Below, one piece after another: positions 45,157-53,870 of a stretch of 64,000 bases of DNA. Numbering within the stretch: position 1 is the stretch's first letter; every line of letters starts with the position of its first letter. A program made the translations under genes and the position numbers. The notes under the pieces were generated by a model. That model was not told the origin of the DNA. It did no database searches and saw only the letters and a list, made by a program, of their open reading frames with translations. Origin of the DNA: Brucella pseudogrignonensis. GTDB lineage: Bacteria; Pseudomonadota; Alphaproteobacteria; Rhizobiales; Rhizobiaceae. The stretch lies in contig NZ_JAVLAT010000002.1 in NCBI RefSeq assembly GCF_032190615.1, forward strand, positions 506,501-570,500. Reading direction: 5' to 3'.

Positions 45157-45837
45157 TTATCCTTTTTTCTCGCAGTCTATCTCGAGGCGCGTGGCGAAAA
45201 TCTTCGACATGTCTGTGCCTGCCGGATCGTTGAAAAAGGCTTCGGTCAGGGTTCCCTGATTTTGCGCAAGCGCTTCATCGGGATTAGGGCGAATGACCTC
45301 AGACTTGCAGCCTGCAGGCAGACCTTTGACGACCAGCTCATTATCGCTCACATAGTCGATCGCCGTATAAAAGGTCGGATCGTAAACGCCGAAACTGACT
45401 TTGTGTCCCGGTTCAAGCTTTAGCGGCTTTTCAGGCTTGCTGGTGAAGACGATCATCAGATGATTGTCGGAGAAGTCAGCTGCCAGATCTTTCGGACGCG
45501 CCATTTTAACGTCCTTGCCATCGGCAAGCACGGTCTGAAAATATTTGAACTCGGCGATGGAGCTGTTGATGACATGGCCAAGGTCGATCAGCTCGTTTTT
45601 GTCGAGCTGCAAATCGCCATTCTTATCAAACTCCATCAGAACCGTTGATGAAAACACATCATCAAAACGCCAGATATGGGCGAGTTTTTCCACCGTGCCG
45701 TCCGGTGCAATCGTGAGTTCCAGCCTTGCATCGGCAAAGACATGCGGGTGCGCACTCGCGGCCAGAGGCGCAAACACTGTCGCCAGTGTTACGGCAAGGC
45801 CAAGGGGGCTTTTCAGCCATGAGCGCAAATCAAGCAT
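45157..45837 (-). CDS. DUF1007 exported metal-transport partner
   Basis: A 226-residue exported protein. The signal ends near LAASAHPHVFADARLEL, where the mature N terminus carries the HPH motif of DUF1007 proteins. Residues 71-82 form an EF-hand-like loop (DKNGDLQLDKNE) with acidic or polar groups at positions 1, 3, 5, 7, 9 and 12. It pairs with the NicO-type permease downstream. A binding or delivery role for zinc or nickel is inferred from family and context. Confidence 0.85.
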   Translation of the reverse strand: MLDLRSWLKSPLGLAVTLATVFAPLAASAHPHVFADARLELTIAPDGTVEKLAHIWRFDDVFSSTVLMEFDKNGDLQLDKNELIDLGHVINSSIAEFKYFQTVLADGKDVKMARPKDLAADFSDNHLMIVFTSKPEKPLKLEPGHKVSFGVYDPTFYTAIDYVSDNELVVKGLPAGCKSEVIRPNPDEALAQNQGTLTEAFFNDPAGTDMSKIFATRLEIDCEKKG

Positions 45838-45876
45838 ATACGGGTTCCGTCAGTTCATCTGCAAGGCATAAGGGTG

Positions 45877-45907
45877 AAGGCGGCAAAAGTGGGACGAGTA
45901 CCGCCTT
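45877..45907. promoter_or_regulatory. Hairpin upstream of the DUF1007-NicO genes
   Basis: AAGGCGG (45877-45883) pairs with CCGCCTT (45901-45907) around a 17-nt loop, 40 nt before the DUF1007 start. There is no T-run on the minus strand. It could be a leader element or the remnant of a LysR-gene terminator. Confidence 0.4.
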
Positions 45908-45921
45908 TTATAACCCCTTGA

Positions 45922-46836
45922 TTACAGTTTTGTGTTTTCGCGCGCTTCGCGGTCCTTAAACCATTGGGTCAGAAAGTCGACCAACGCGCGAATCTTAGCA
46001 GGTAGATAGCGGCGGTGCGGATAGACGGCATAGATGCCGCCGTCCCTTACGATGAATTCATCGAGACAGGGAATGAGCCTGCCACGCTCAATCTCCTCCT
46101 CCGCAATAAAGGCTGGGAGCGAGCAAAATCCAAGTCCGGCAATTGCTGCCGTCTTGGTTGCAACTGGACTGTTCACTTCAATGGGGCCATTGACCGTCAC
46201 CGTCATCATCGAGCCGTCGGTATTGCGGAAATGCCAGTTGTTGCGTGAGCGGGCATTGGTGTCGATGATGCAGGGCTTGTCGTGCAGATCTTCCGGGCGT
46301 TCGGGCTTGCCAACGCGCGCAATCAGTTCTGGTGCACCACACAAAACGGAATGGAACGGTGACAGCCTTTTGGCAATGAGCGAGGAATCCTGCAAACGCG
46401 TAATGCGGATTGCAAGGTCGAAGCCTTCTTCCACCATATCGACGAAACGGTCATCGAGCCGCACGTCGAGCACGATCTCCGGATGGGCAAGACAGAAATC
46501 GATCAGCGATTGCCCGATCACCGCATCGGCAAAGGTACGCGGCGCTGAAAGCTTGATGCGTCCGCGCGCATCTGAACTTGTTTCGCTGACGGCATCCTGA
46601 AGCGCGTCGATCTCGCGGATGATCTCGACAGCGCGGTGATAATAGGTGTGCCCGGCTTCCGTCAGTGAAAACTGACGTGTCGTGCGGTTGAGCAGGCGTG
46701 CACCGAGTTCATCTTCCAGTTCACGCACATATTTGGAAAGCAGCGCCTTGGAGCGTCCGATCTTTCGCGCCGCAGCCGAAAAACCTTCCGCTTCGACCAC
46801 GTCGATGAATGCGCGCATACGTGTGAGGGTGTCCAT
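45922..46836 (-). CDS. LysR-family transcriptional regulator
   Basis: A 304-residue regulator. The N-terminal HTH (RMRAFIDVVEAEGFSAAARKIGRSKALLSKYVRELE) and effector domain (RGRIKLSAPRTFADAVIGQ; DVRLDDRFVDMVEEGFDLAIRI) are typical of the large LysR subgroup that includes DsdC/TtdR relatives. AGGA lies 7 nt before the ATG. The upstream neighbour region (46837-47300) has no divergent gene that I could support, so the target is unclear. Confidence 0.9.
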   Translation of the reverse strand: MDTLTRMRAFIDVVEAEGFSAAARKIGRSKALLSKYVRELEDELGARLLNRTTRQFSLTEAGHTYYHRAVEIIREIDALQDAVSETSSDARGRIKLSAPRTFADAVIGQSLIDFCLAHPEIVLDVRLDDRFVDMVEEGFDLAIRITRLQDSSLIAKRLSPFHSVLCGAPELIARVGKPERPEDLHDKPCIIDTNARSRNNWHFRNTDGSMMTVTVNGPIEVNSPVATKTAAIAGLGFCSLPAFIAEEEIERGRLIPCLDEFIVRDGGIYAVYPHRRYLPAKIRALVDFLTQWFKDREARENTKL

Positions 46837-47319
46837 GGTCTAGTCCTGCTTTTCAAAGTTGTTTGAGTTAAGCGCATTCAGTGTCTGGTACGATTGGCAG
46901 TCCGCGCGCAGTGTTGCGGCCAATGATTGTCTCCGATTGCCCGTTGAAACGCACTTTCTCACTCACAGGGTTAACAAGTGATTCGTTCGAAATTTGCCGA
47001 TTTTTGCATTCATTTGGCAGCCTGACTGCGCCATAAACGCTTCTTGCAACCAAGTGTTCGCCTTTTAACCAGCCGGCATTCGCTTGCATTAGAGGTTTTG
47101 AGTGCTTCGCGATGATCGGTTTCAACGGATCGAGGAGCGTCATTGTTCACCGCCAGCAGCTTGTTTTGGGGGGTATGGTCAATCAAAGGTTAAAATTTGC
47201 GACAGAATGTTTCACTATTATTGAACAATGGCAAGCGCGGTAAGTCCATTGGCGCGCTTAAAAATTATTTTTACCGCAACAAAGATTTGTCATTGTATGG
47301 ACACATCTTTGAGATTATA
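46837..47319. other. Long intergenic stretch upstream of the odc leader
   Basis: No gene could be supported. A minus-strand open frame at 46868-47143 has no recognisable protein and a weak ribosome site. A/T-rich sequence from about 47170 to 47320 fits a promoter region for the decarboxylase leader. Confidence 0.4.
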
Positions 47320-47321
47320 TC
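47293..47321 (+). promoter_or_regulatory. Possible promoter of the odc leader
   Basis: TTGTAT (47293-47298), 17 nt, TATATC (47316-47321) fit a sigma-70 promoter loosely. It lies just before the structured leader. Confidence 0.3.
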
Positions 47322-47727
47322 GCCCTTGCCCAAAGTCGCACGTGCCTGTGGGTGTCCGCCGATCCTCGAATGGTGAGGAATTCGGTACGGTACCTGGACC
47401 TAACCGCTCCAGTTGATCTGTAGGCCAACCGCCAGATCAAGGACATCTTGAAGCAACGACGGTGCGGGCCTTTCTAGTGTCTTTCGGTTGTCCAAAAACC
47501 GAAATTACTGAAGAGGCACACCTTCATTGCCAGAAGTGCGGATGCGGTTCTCCAATTCCAATCCAAGGCAGACAAAGCGGAGTAACGCGGGTTTAGCGTT
47601 GTTCCACCGCCGCATGAGTTTTCGCGTGACCTCAGCACCTCCAAAGGCTGGCCTCACTGCGGATGCGCTTATGCATACTTTGTCCCTTAGAATGCGGCTT
47701 AAGTATACGCCGTGCGGGAGAACGACC
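47320..47727 (+). promoter_or_regulatory. Structured 5' leader of ornithine decarboxylase, probable speF RNA motif
   Basis: The ~400 nt before odc form several clear hairpins: TTGATCTG/CAGATCAA at 47413-47420/47433-47440, TTTCGGTT/AACCGAAA at 47482-47489/47497-47504, CCTC/GAGG near 47365-47382, and an interrupted GTGA..CAGC/GCTG..TCAC stem near 47627-47663. The alphaproteobacterial speF RNA motif, a candidate cis-regulator, is known upstream of ornithine decarboxylase genes and is similarly long. The assignment rests on position, length and visible structure; I could not compare it with the motif model. Confidence 0.55.
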
Positions 47728-48861
47728 ATGGCTACACAGCGTATTATCGACTTCCTCAACACTCGCCGCCCGGATGGTCCTTGCCTCGTCGTCGACACCG
47801 ACGTCGTGCGCGAAAACTATCAGAATTTTGAAAAGGCTTTGCCAAACTCACGCATTTTTTATGCTGTGAAGGCAAACCCTGCACCGGAAGTGCTTCGTCT
47901 TCTGGCTTCCCTCGGCTCGTGCTTCGATACGGCATCGGTTGCCGAAATCGAAATGGCACTCGAAGCAGGCGCAACACCAAGCCGCATCTCTTATGGTAAT
48001 ACCATCAAGAAGGAGCGCGATGTTGCGCGCGCTTTCGAGCTGGGCATTCGTCTCTTTGCGGTTGATTGCGTAGAAGAAGTCGAAAAAGTTGCACGCGCCG
48101 CTCCTGGCAGCCGCGTGTTCTGCCGCGTTCTGACCGATGGTGAAGGCGCTGAATGGCCGCTGTCGCGCAAGTTCGGTTGCGTGCCTGCCATGGCTATCGA
48201 CGTGCTGCGTCATGCAAAGTCGCTCGGCCTCGACTCCTACGGTGTATCGTTCCACGTTGGCTCGCAGCAGACGGACCTCACCGCATGGGATCGCGCTTTG
48301 AGCGATGCTGCATCGGTATTCCGTACGCTGGCTGACGAAGGCATTGTTCTGCGCATGGTCAATATGGGCGGTGGTTTCCCAACCCGCTACCTCAAGGACG
48401 TACCGACCGCACAGGCTTATGGCATGGCGATTTTCGATGCGCTGTCGAAGCATTTCGGCAATCGCATTCCGGAAACCATCATTGAACCGGGCCGCGGCAT
48501 GGTTGGCAATGCAGGCGTGATCAAGACCGAAGTGGTTCTGGTTTCGCGCAAGTCGGACAACGACAATGTTCGTTGGGTCTATCTCGATATCGGCAAATTC
48601 GGCGGTCTGGCTGAAACGATGGATGAGGCGATCCGCTACCAGATCGTGACCCCGCGTGACGGCGGCGAAACTGAGCTTTGCGTGCTGGCTGGCCCAACCT
48701 GTGACAGTGCGGATGTTCTTTATGAAAAGACGCCGTATCCGCTGCCGGTTTCGCTGACCATCGGTGATGAAGTTCTCATCGAAGGCACAGGCGCCTACAC
48801 CACCACCTATTCGGCGGTGGCGTTCAACGGCTTCGAACCGCTCCGATCATACGTCATCTGA
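47728..48861 (+). CDS. Ornithine decarboxylase, fold type III
   Basis: It decarboxylates ornithine to putrescine with PLP. The 377-residue protein is of the eukaryote-like (alanine racemase-fold) class: PLP Lys in FYAVKANPAPEVLRLL (about residue 51), FHVGSQQTD, GGGFPTRY, the phosphate-binding EPGRGMVGNAG and the active-site Cys in AGPTCDSADVLYE. Some members also accept lysine. ATG 47728 has GGGAG 7 nt upstream; the frame open further upstream lies within the structured leader and is ignored. A GNAT gene follows 95 nt downstream. The product feeds homospermidine synthase. Confidence 0.93.
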   Translation: MATQRIIDFLNTRRPDGPCLVVDTDVVRENYQNFEKALPNSRIFYAVKANPAPEVLRLLASLGSCFDTASVAEIEMALEAGATPSRISYGNTIKKERDVARAFELGIRLFAVDCVEEVEKVARAAPGSRVFCRVLTDGEGAEWPLSRKFGCVPAMAIDVLRHAKSLGLDSYGVSFHVGSQQTDLTAWDRALSDAASVFRTLADEGIVLRMVNMGGGFPTRYLKDVPTAQAYGMAIFDALSKHFGNRIPETIIEPGRGMVGNAGVIKTEVVLVSRKSDNDNVRWVYLDIGKFGGLAETMDEAIRYQIVTPRDGGETELCVLAGPTCDSADVLYEKTPYPLPVSLTIGDEVLIEGTGAYTTTYSAVAFNGFEPLRSYVI

Positions 48862-48956
48862 TCTTTCAGGTTTAATCTGAAATTTCCTCTCAATCTGCCC
48901 AGCGCTGAAAGGTGCTGGGCAGGATGTGCGGCTGCCCATTTTTAGGGTGCGATGTC

Positions 48957-49547
48957 ATGAACGCAAATCTGGAAATCCAGGAAAATACTGTAACCGGCTT
49001 TTCGCCACTCTTTGTTCCGGCCTTCACGGTTTCGGTCGAGGCGGCAGAGCACGTTGCTGCGCGCGAAGCTCTGCTTGATCGGGCGATGGGCGAGGGCCGT
49101 CGCAGGAAATCGTCGGAAAAGCTTCGCCGTGGTCGTCTGCCCGCGGAAGGTCTGGCTTTTTCGGCGATTGATGACCATGGAATGCTGGTGGGCACTGTCC
49201 GGCTATGGAACGTTCACGCAGGACTTGACGCATTTGGATTCCCGGTTTCGGCGCTACTGCTCGGCCCTCTGGCAGTCGATCCATCGACCGCCGGTCGCGG
49301 TATTGGCTCGGCCTTGATGCAGCACGCAATTGCCGAGGCAAAGCGGCTTGATCATGGTGCCATTCTGCTGGTTGGTGATCCGGAATATTATTCTCGCTTC
49401 GGCTTTACTGCCGAGAAGACTGGCCACCTTGCCATGCCTGGCCCATTTGAAAAACGTCGTTTTCTGGCGCTGGAATTAAAGGTGGGGCAGCTCGACGCGA
49501 CACAGGGAATATTGCGCGCCAGCGGACGTAAAGTCGCGCGTGCCTAG
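48957..49547 (+). CDS. GNAT acetyltransferase, predicted
   Basis: A 196-residue GNAT protein. The acetyl-CoA site is visible as LLLGPLAVDPSTAGRGIGSALMQHAI, followed by AILLVGDPEYYSRFGFTAE, a pattern of the YhbS-like N-acetyltransferases. AGGG lies about 9 nt before ATG 48957; the frame to 48912 is less likely. A GC hairpin (48897-48903/48914-48920) sits between odc and this gene, so it may be read with or without odc. It might act on a polyamine or amino acid, but the sequence does not say. Confidence 0.82.
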   Translation: MNANLEIQENTVTGFSPLFVPAFTVSVEAAEHVAAREALLDRAMGEGRRRKSSEKLRRGRLPAEGLAFSAIDDHGMLVGTVRLWNVHAGLDAFGFPVSALLLGPLAVDPSTAGRGIGSALMQHAIAEAKRLDHGAILLVGDPEYYSRFGFTAEKTGHLAMPGPFEKRRFLALELKVGQLDATQGILRASGRKVARA

Positions 49548-49599
49548 AGAATTTCCAGTTTTCATTGAACCTTTGGAAATTCTCTATCGTTTTGTTTTG

Positions 49600-49646
49600 C
49601 GCGCATCTTGCTCCGAAAACCGTTTCACACTTTTCGGGATGCGCTC
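49600..49646. repeat. Dispersed intergenic palindrome, copy C
   Basis: Same hairpin as 20379 and 40250, including the complete core CCGAAAACCGTTTCACAC and CTTTTCGGGATGCGC. Its right edge reaches the stop codon of the following minus-strand gene at 49646. Confidence 0.85.
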
Positions 49647-51403
49647 TAACTGATACGCACCAGCCGTCCGAAGTTGCGGACGGCTGTTATGGCAAGCCCT
49701 GCCAAGAATCCAGCAATCAGCCCGGCAATGACAACCAGTTTGCGGGACGAGCCAGCCGGTTCAAGCGGCGGACGGGCTGCAGAAATCACGCGAACATTGG
49801 TGGTGGTGATGCCTTCCTGTTCGCTCGTCTCGCGCGAGCGCAGCAGAAATGCTTCATAAACGGAACGAAGCGTGGTGGCTTCGCGCTCCAATTCGCGCAG
49901 TTTCACACGATCATTGTTGCTGTTGGCCTGCTGAGACTTGAGCTGCGCGAGGCGGGAGCTCAAGTCACGCTCCTGCTGCATCGAACGCGCGACCTCAACT
50001 TGCAACGACGCACGGATGCGGCGCAGTTCCGCATCAATATCATTAAGCGCCGTCTGCTTCTGTGACTGAAGTTGGATGTACTGCGGATGACGTGGCCCAA
50101 GCTGAGTGGATGCGCCACTGGCATTCTGGCTCGCCAGTGCATATTGCGCACGCAAGGCCGTCAGCGTGTTCGAGCGCAGGTCTTCTGGTAACGTGCCGGA
50201 AATAACACTGCCTGTATTTGCATCGTTGAGCACCTGTACCCGCGCCTGAAGGCGCATGGTTTCAGCGCGTTGATTGGTCAACTGATCGTTGAGGCGCGAC
50301 AGATCATTGTCACTGATAAGCTTGCCATCGACATCAACCAAATCGCGTGATGTACGAAAGTCTGCTGCGGCTTTTTCTGCGGCTTCAACATTTGCCCGCA
50401 TATCTGCAAGCCGCTTTGAAAGCTCAGCCGCATTGCGGCGTGCCGCATCCGATTGCAGAGAATCGAGTTCTTTCTGGAACACCGAACCGATCAGATTGGC
50501 GATTTCGGCCGATTTTTCCGAACTGCGGGTTTTGACGGCAACAGAGTAGATAAACGTTTTTGGATCGCGCCCGATAGTCACACTGTCATAAAGATTATAA
50601 AGAACGCGCGTCTCAAGCGCCTGGCCATCAGCGACTGTCCTGGGCTTCACCATGCTTTTAAGCTGCGCGAAAAACCCTGCTACACCGGTCGGAACGAAGG
50701 TGCCGTTAAACTCCGGGTCTTTGGTAAGATCCGCCTCATCTATGACTTTGAGCAGAACGCTGCTCGAATCAAGCAATCGGGCCTGGCTTTCAGCAATTGC
50801 CAGCGAAGCATCGGTTGGCAACTGTCCCGGGGTTAGCTCGGTGCCGACGGTTTTGATGTTGCGTGGATCGACCAGAATATCCGTTGAAGCGACATACATC
50901 TGCGGAATGGTCAGCGCATAAAGCGTTGCAACAAGGCCGCCGAGCAACGTTGTCGCTAGCAGCAATCTACGGGACCCGCGAACGAGTTCAATCGCCACGC
51001 GCGGATCGATCAGCGGCCTCCATTCATTATCAGGCGCGGCCTGTCGTACTGGCAGCTTTTCTTCGAAGACACTCACTGGTGGCTCCACACTATCGGCTGC
51101 TTCTGCTTTGACTTTTGAAGCCTTCTCGCGCTCTGCAATTTTGCGCTCAAGTTCCGCTTTAATAGAAGCCATGCGCGAGCGTAGCTCAGAAACTTCGTGT
51201 TCATCAGCAGCCTTTTTTTCCTGTTTGTTTCGGAAAAATTCGGTGCGTTCTTTTGGCGTTGCTGGAGGGGTCCATGGTGGGATTATTGACGGTTGCTCGT
51301 CTGAACGCGCGTCAGCTTCTTCGCGGCTTGTCTGCGGCGAGTCCGAGAATGCAAGAAGAGGCTTATCCTCTCTTCCTTTATTGCGCTGGTCGTCACCGCT
51401 CAT
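49646..51403 (-). CDS. Wzz/GumC-family polysaccharide chain-length or export protein
   Basis: About 585 residues. The family core has a first membrane segment (RLLLATTLLGGLVATLYALTIP, near 145-166), IPQMYVASTDILVDPRN, a long periplasmic coiled-coil region (residues about 310-500) and a second segment near the C terminus (LVVIAGLIAGFLAGLAITAV) preceded by the Pro-rich PPLEPAGSSRK. No tyrosine-kinase domain follows. Unusually, ~140 charged, partly coiled residues precede the first segment (HEVSELRSRMASIKAELERK). The ATG at 51403 is preferred to a TTG at 51409. It opens a surface polysaccharide locus. Confidence 0.88.
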   Translation of the reverse strand: MSGDDQRNKGREDKPLLAFSDSPQTSREEADARSDEQPSIIPPWTPPATPKERTEFFRNKQEKKAADEHEVSELRSRMASIKAELERKIAEREKASKVKAEAADSVEPPVSVFEEKLPVRQAAPDNEWRPLIDPRVAIELVRGSRRLLLATTLLGGLVATLYALTIPQMYVASTDILVDPRNIKTVGTELTPGQLPTDASLAIAESQARLLDSSSVLLKVIDEADLTKDPEFNGTFVPTGVAGFFAQLKSMVKPRTVADGQALETRVLYNLYDSVTIGRDPKTFIYSVAVKTRSSEKSAEIANLIGSVFQKELDSLQSDAARRNAAELSKRLADMRANVEAAEKAAADFRTSRDLVDVDGKLISDNDLSRLNDQLTNQRAETMRLQARVQVLNDANTGSVISGTLPEDLRSNTLTALRAQYALASQNASGASTQLGPRHPQYIQLQSQKQTALNDIDAELRRIRASLQVEVARSMQQERDLSSRLAQLKSQQANSNNDRVKLRELEREATTLRSVYEAFLLRSRETSEQEGITTTNVRVISAARPPLEPAGSSRKLVVIAGLIAGFLAGLAITAVRNFGRLVRIS

Positions 51404-51500
51404 CGTCAAAGATGTCCGTACCCCGAAATGGCTTATCTAAACCCGACTATATGTTTTCTGTGCAGAACAAATGGTTAATTTGCGGATCGATAATTGTCCC

Positions 51501-51604
51501 ACAGCATAATTCCCTAAACTTTCTTCGGTTTAAGGTAAAAGTTATGCTGTAAATTTAACAATTTAGAGCGACCTTTGTGCGCCCAACAGGGCGCACGGCG
51601 CTCT
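51501..51604. repeat. Composite palindromic repeat (Bru-RS/RIME-like), copy 1
   Basis: Two adjacent palindromes: ACAGCATAA...TTATGCTGT (51501-51550, with CCCTAAAC/GTTTAAGG inside) and AGAGCG...TGCGCCC-AACA-GGGCGCA...CGCTCT (51565-51604). The first is repeated at 62347-62389. Size and structure (~104 bp) resemble the Brucella palindromic repeat family. Confidence 0.75.
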
Positions 51605-51700
51605 AGTGCTTATTAATTAAGTCTTTTTCGCTAAGTTCTGGTCTAGCGTCGGTATGCGCGACTAATTAAGTAAAACACAATATAATGACGAGGCCCGTGT

Positions 51701-52966
51701 TTGTTCGCGAAAGCAGTCCAGAAATTGTTGGGTAGCCGTGGGACCGTGGTGAGGGATTATTTCTCGCTCTTTTCAGGTTCCGCTGGGCGACTAGTGGTTT
51801 CACTTCTTTATTTCATAGCGCTTGCAAACACGCTGCCCACCGGAGACTTTGGTATTTTTGCCACTGCATCAGGAACTGGTGTCGTGCTGTCGCGCCTCGT
51901 CTCGCTGGGGTTCAGTTCGCCACTCTATCGCATTTCAACGGTTAAACCGTTGCTGCTTGGCACTTATACGGCGGGTTATCTCGCGGCAGTTGTGTTGTCA
52001 TTACCGCTTTTCGCCATCTGTTCTTGGCTGGTCTATTTCATCTTTTTTAGTCGCGACATTTCGTTTCTACCCTTTGCCGTGGTGGTGATTGCGGAAGCGC
52101 TTTTGTGGCGCTCCACTGAAATGATCATGATCGTCAATAATGGGCTGCGCCGTTTTGGAATCACTGCGCTGCTGGTGATTTTTGGCACCGCCACACGCGC
52201 GATTGCGGCTGTGTTGTTTATGTTTTTGGCTGCCACTCACGATATTGCACATTGGGCATGGTGGTATCTGGCAGCAAACGCAGTGGCGCTGACTGTTGCT
52301 CTGCGCTTTTACCCGAAGGTGAAGCTTCGTTTCGAGCCGCGACTCTATATGCGGCGTGTGTCTGATTCTTTCGCCGTGATGGGTGCGGAACTGCTCTTTT
52401 ATATTCAGAGCGAACTCGACAAGCTTCTGGTTCTGAGCATTGGCGGGCCGACCACGGCGGGTATCTATGCGATCATCATGCGATTGGTTGATCTGACCGC
52501 ATTGCCGATCCGCTCTTTCAATATGATGCTGGTTCAGAAGCTTATGCGTAGCCCGGATATGCTGGCGTCGCTGCGCATCAGGGCAGGGCTGGAACTTGCG
52601 GTTTTTGCGGTGTCGGTTGCGGGCCTCGGTGCGATGGCGATTTTTCTGCAGTTCTTCCCGACAGCACTTGGTGCAAGCGTGGCGCCGATTGTCGGTCTTC
52701 TGCCACTGGTTCTTTCAGTGCCGGGCTTTCGCAATCTCATCGAGTATCAGACAGAAATTCTTTATGCGCGTGGCCAGTCAGGTCTGCGGACAATAAGCAT
52801 GGTGCTGATGACGGCGGCAAAAGCGTTGTTCGTCTGGCTGCTTCTCCTCAATTTTGGTGATAACAATGATTGGATCGCCGGATTGAATTTTGTTTTTGCA
52901 GGCATTTATATTTTGTCGCTGGTTTTCACCTATACCAGCCTTCGCCGGCCTGCCAAACGGGTATAG
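51701..52966 (+). CDS. Polysaccharide flippase-like membrane protein (Wzx/MATE superfamily)
   Basis: A 421-residue inner-membrane protein with about 12 hydrophobic segments. FSGSAGRLVVSLLYFIALANTLPTGDFGIFATASG at the start and the long hydrophobic run resemble the PST/Wzx family that flips lipid-linked oligosaccharide units. The TTG start at 51701 is supported by CGAGG 7 nt upstream. It lies between a GumC-like protein and a group of transferases, which fits that role. Confidence 0.82.
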   Translation: MFAKAVQKLLGSRGTVVRDYFSLFSGSAGRLVVSLLYFIALANTLPTGDFGIFATASGTGVVLSRLVSLGFSSPLYRISTVKPLLLGTYTAGYLAAVVLSLPLFAICSWLVYFIFFSRDISFLPFAVVVIAEALLWRSTEMIMIVNNGLRRFGITALLVIFGTATRAIAAVLFMFLAATHDIAHWAWWYLAANAVALTVALRFYPKVKLRFEPRLYMRRVSDSFAVMGAELLFYIQSELDKLLVLSIGGPTTAGIYAIIMRLVDLTALPIRSFNMMLVQKLMRSPDMLASLRIRAGLELAVFAVSVAGLGAMAIFLQFFPTALGASVAPIVGLLPLVLSVPGFRNLIEYQTEILYARGQSGLRTISMVLMTAAKALFVWLLLLNFGDNNDWIAGLNFVFAGIYILSLVFTYTSLRRPAKRV

Positions 52967-52969
52967 AAA

Positions 52970-52990
52970 GCCCGAAGTTGGGCTTCGGGC
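52970..52990. terminator. Hairpin between flippase and DUF6492-type gene
   Basis: GCCCGAAG (52970-52977) pairs with CTTCGGGC (52983-52990), loop TTGGG. A short T-run follows on the minus strand; on the + strand it is weak. It separates the convergent genes. Confidence 0.65.
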
Positions 52991-53006
52991 CGGATAATTT
53001 ATTTAG

Positions 53007-53870
53007 CTAGGCGCCGATGATGCGGCGAATATCTGCCACCGACAGGCTGAGGAATGACTGCATACCAATGGCAACCTGATGCGGTTCCATCTCGGCAATG
53101 AAGGTTCGAAATTCTTCTTCGCTCGGCGGTGGTGCAAACCACTGCATACGGCAGAGATCGTGGGTATCGTGGAAATGGCCTGCGCCTTCCAGAACATCAT
53201 CAACGTAATGGCCATAAATAAAGCATTCAGAGAAGCGACGGACATTGCCGATTGCGGCAACCCAATGCTGGCCGGTGTGCTTTTCGATCCGTTCGCACAT
53301 GCCGACGACTGAATCTCTGCGCCATGAAACAAGCTGGCCGATATAATCATTCAGCGCGCTTTTGCCGTTTTTGACGCCAAGCAGTTTACCGGCATTCTCC
53401 GCCCATACCGGATGCTCCGGCCATTCGGGATTGGCAAGTGCATTGGGCCGATAGAACAGGCGCAACTTATCGCCCTGCCAGAGCGTGCTGCAATCGAAAG
53501 GCTTCACAAAAGCGGTGTCTGAATCAGTATAAAGAAGGCCCTCTTCCTCGACCTTGCTGGCCAGCGCAATGCGACGCAATTGCTGCACATGCCAGCCACG
53601 CAACGGCTTAGCTTTGTAAGAAAGCCAGACACGGCGGCGACCGAGATAGGTGGGATCTGGAAATGCGCGAATCCATGAAGGCAGCAAATCACGCTCATCG
53701 ATAACGATGCGGTTTGCACTTTCGATATGCCTAAAAAGGGCTATATCTTTGCTGTCGACAAGAATGTAATGCTTGGTGAAACCAGTGACATGCTTGTCCA
53801 TGGTTTCGCACAAGAGCTTGCAGCGCTCAAAGTCCTGATCCCAGCTGGCGGTAACAATTGCTGTCTTCAA
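53007..53870 (-). CDS. Predicted glycosyltransferase-like protein (DUF6492)
   Basis: A 287-residue protein without membrane segments. MKTAIVTASWDQDFERCKLLCETMD and YILVDSKD at the start and the acidic LLYTDSDTAFVKPFD (a DxD-like site) near residue 115-125 suggest a GT-A-type nucleotide-sugar fold; I place it in the DUF6492 group from this pattern. The TTG start at 53870 has GAGGAG 6 nt upstream and overlaps the end of the preceding transferase by 4 nt. The donor and acceptor are unknown. Confidence 0.7.
   Translation of the reverse strand: MKTAIVTASWDQDFERCKLLCETMDKHVTGFTKHYILVDSKDIALFRHIESANRIVIDERDLLPSWIRAFPDPTYLGRRRVWLSYKAKPLRGWHVQQLRRIALASKVEEEGLLYTDSDTAFVKPFDCSTLWQGDKLRLFYRPNALANPEWPEHPVWAENAGKLLGVKNGKSALNDYIGQLVSWRRDSVVGMCERIEKHTGQHWVAAIGNVRRFSECFIYGHYVDDVLEGAGHFHDTHDLCRMQWFAPPPSEEEFRTFIAEMEPHQVAIGMQSFLSLSVADIRRIIGA

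Noticed and set aside
46868..47143. Minus-strand 91-codon frame between the LysR gene and odc
   Set aside because: No domain, weak ribosome site and no supporting context; treated as intergenic.
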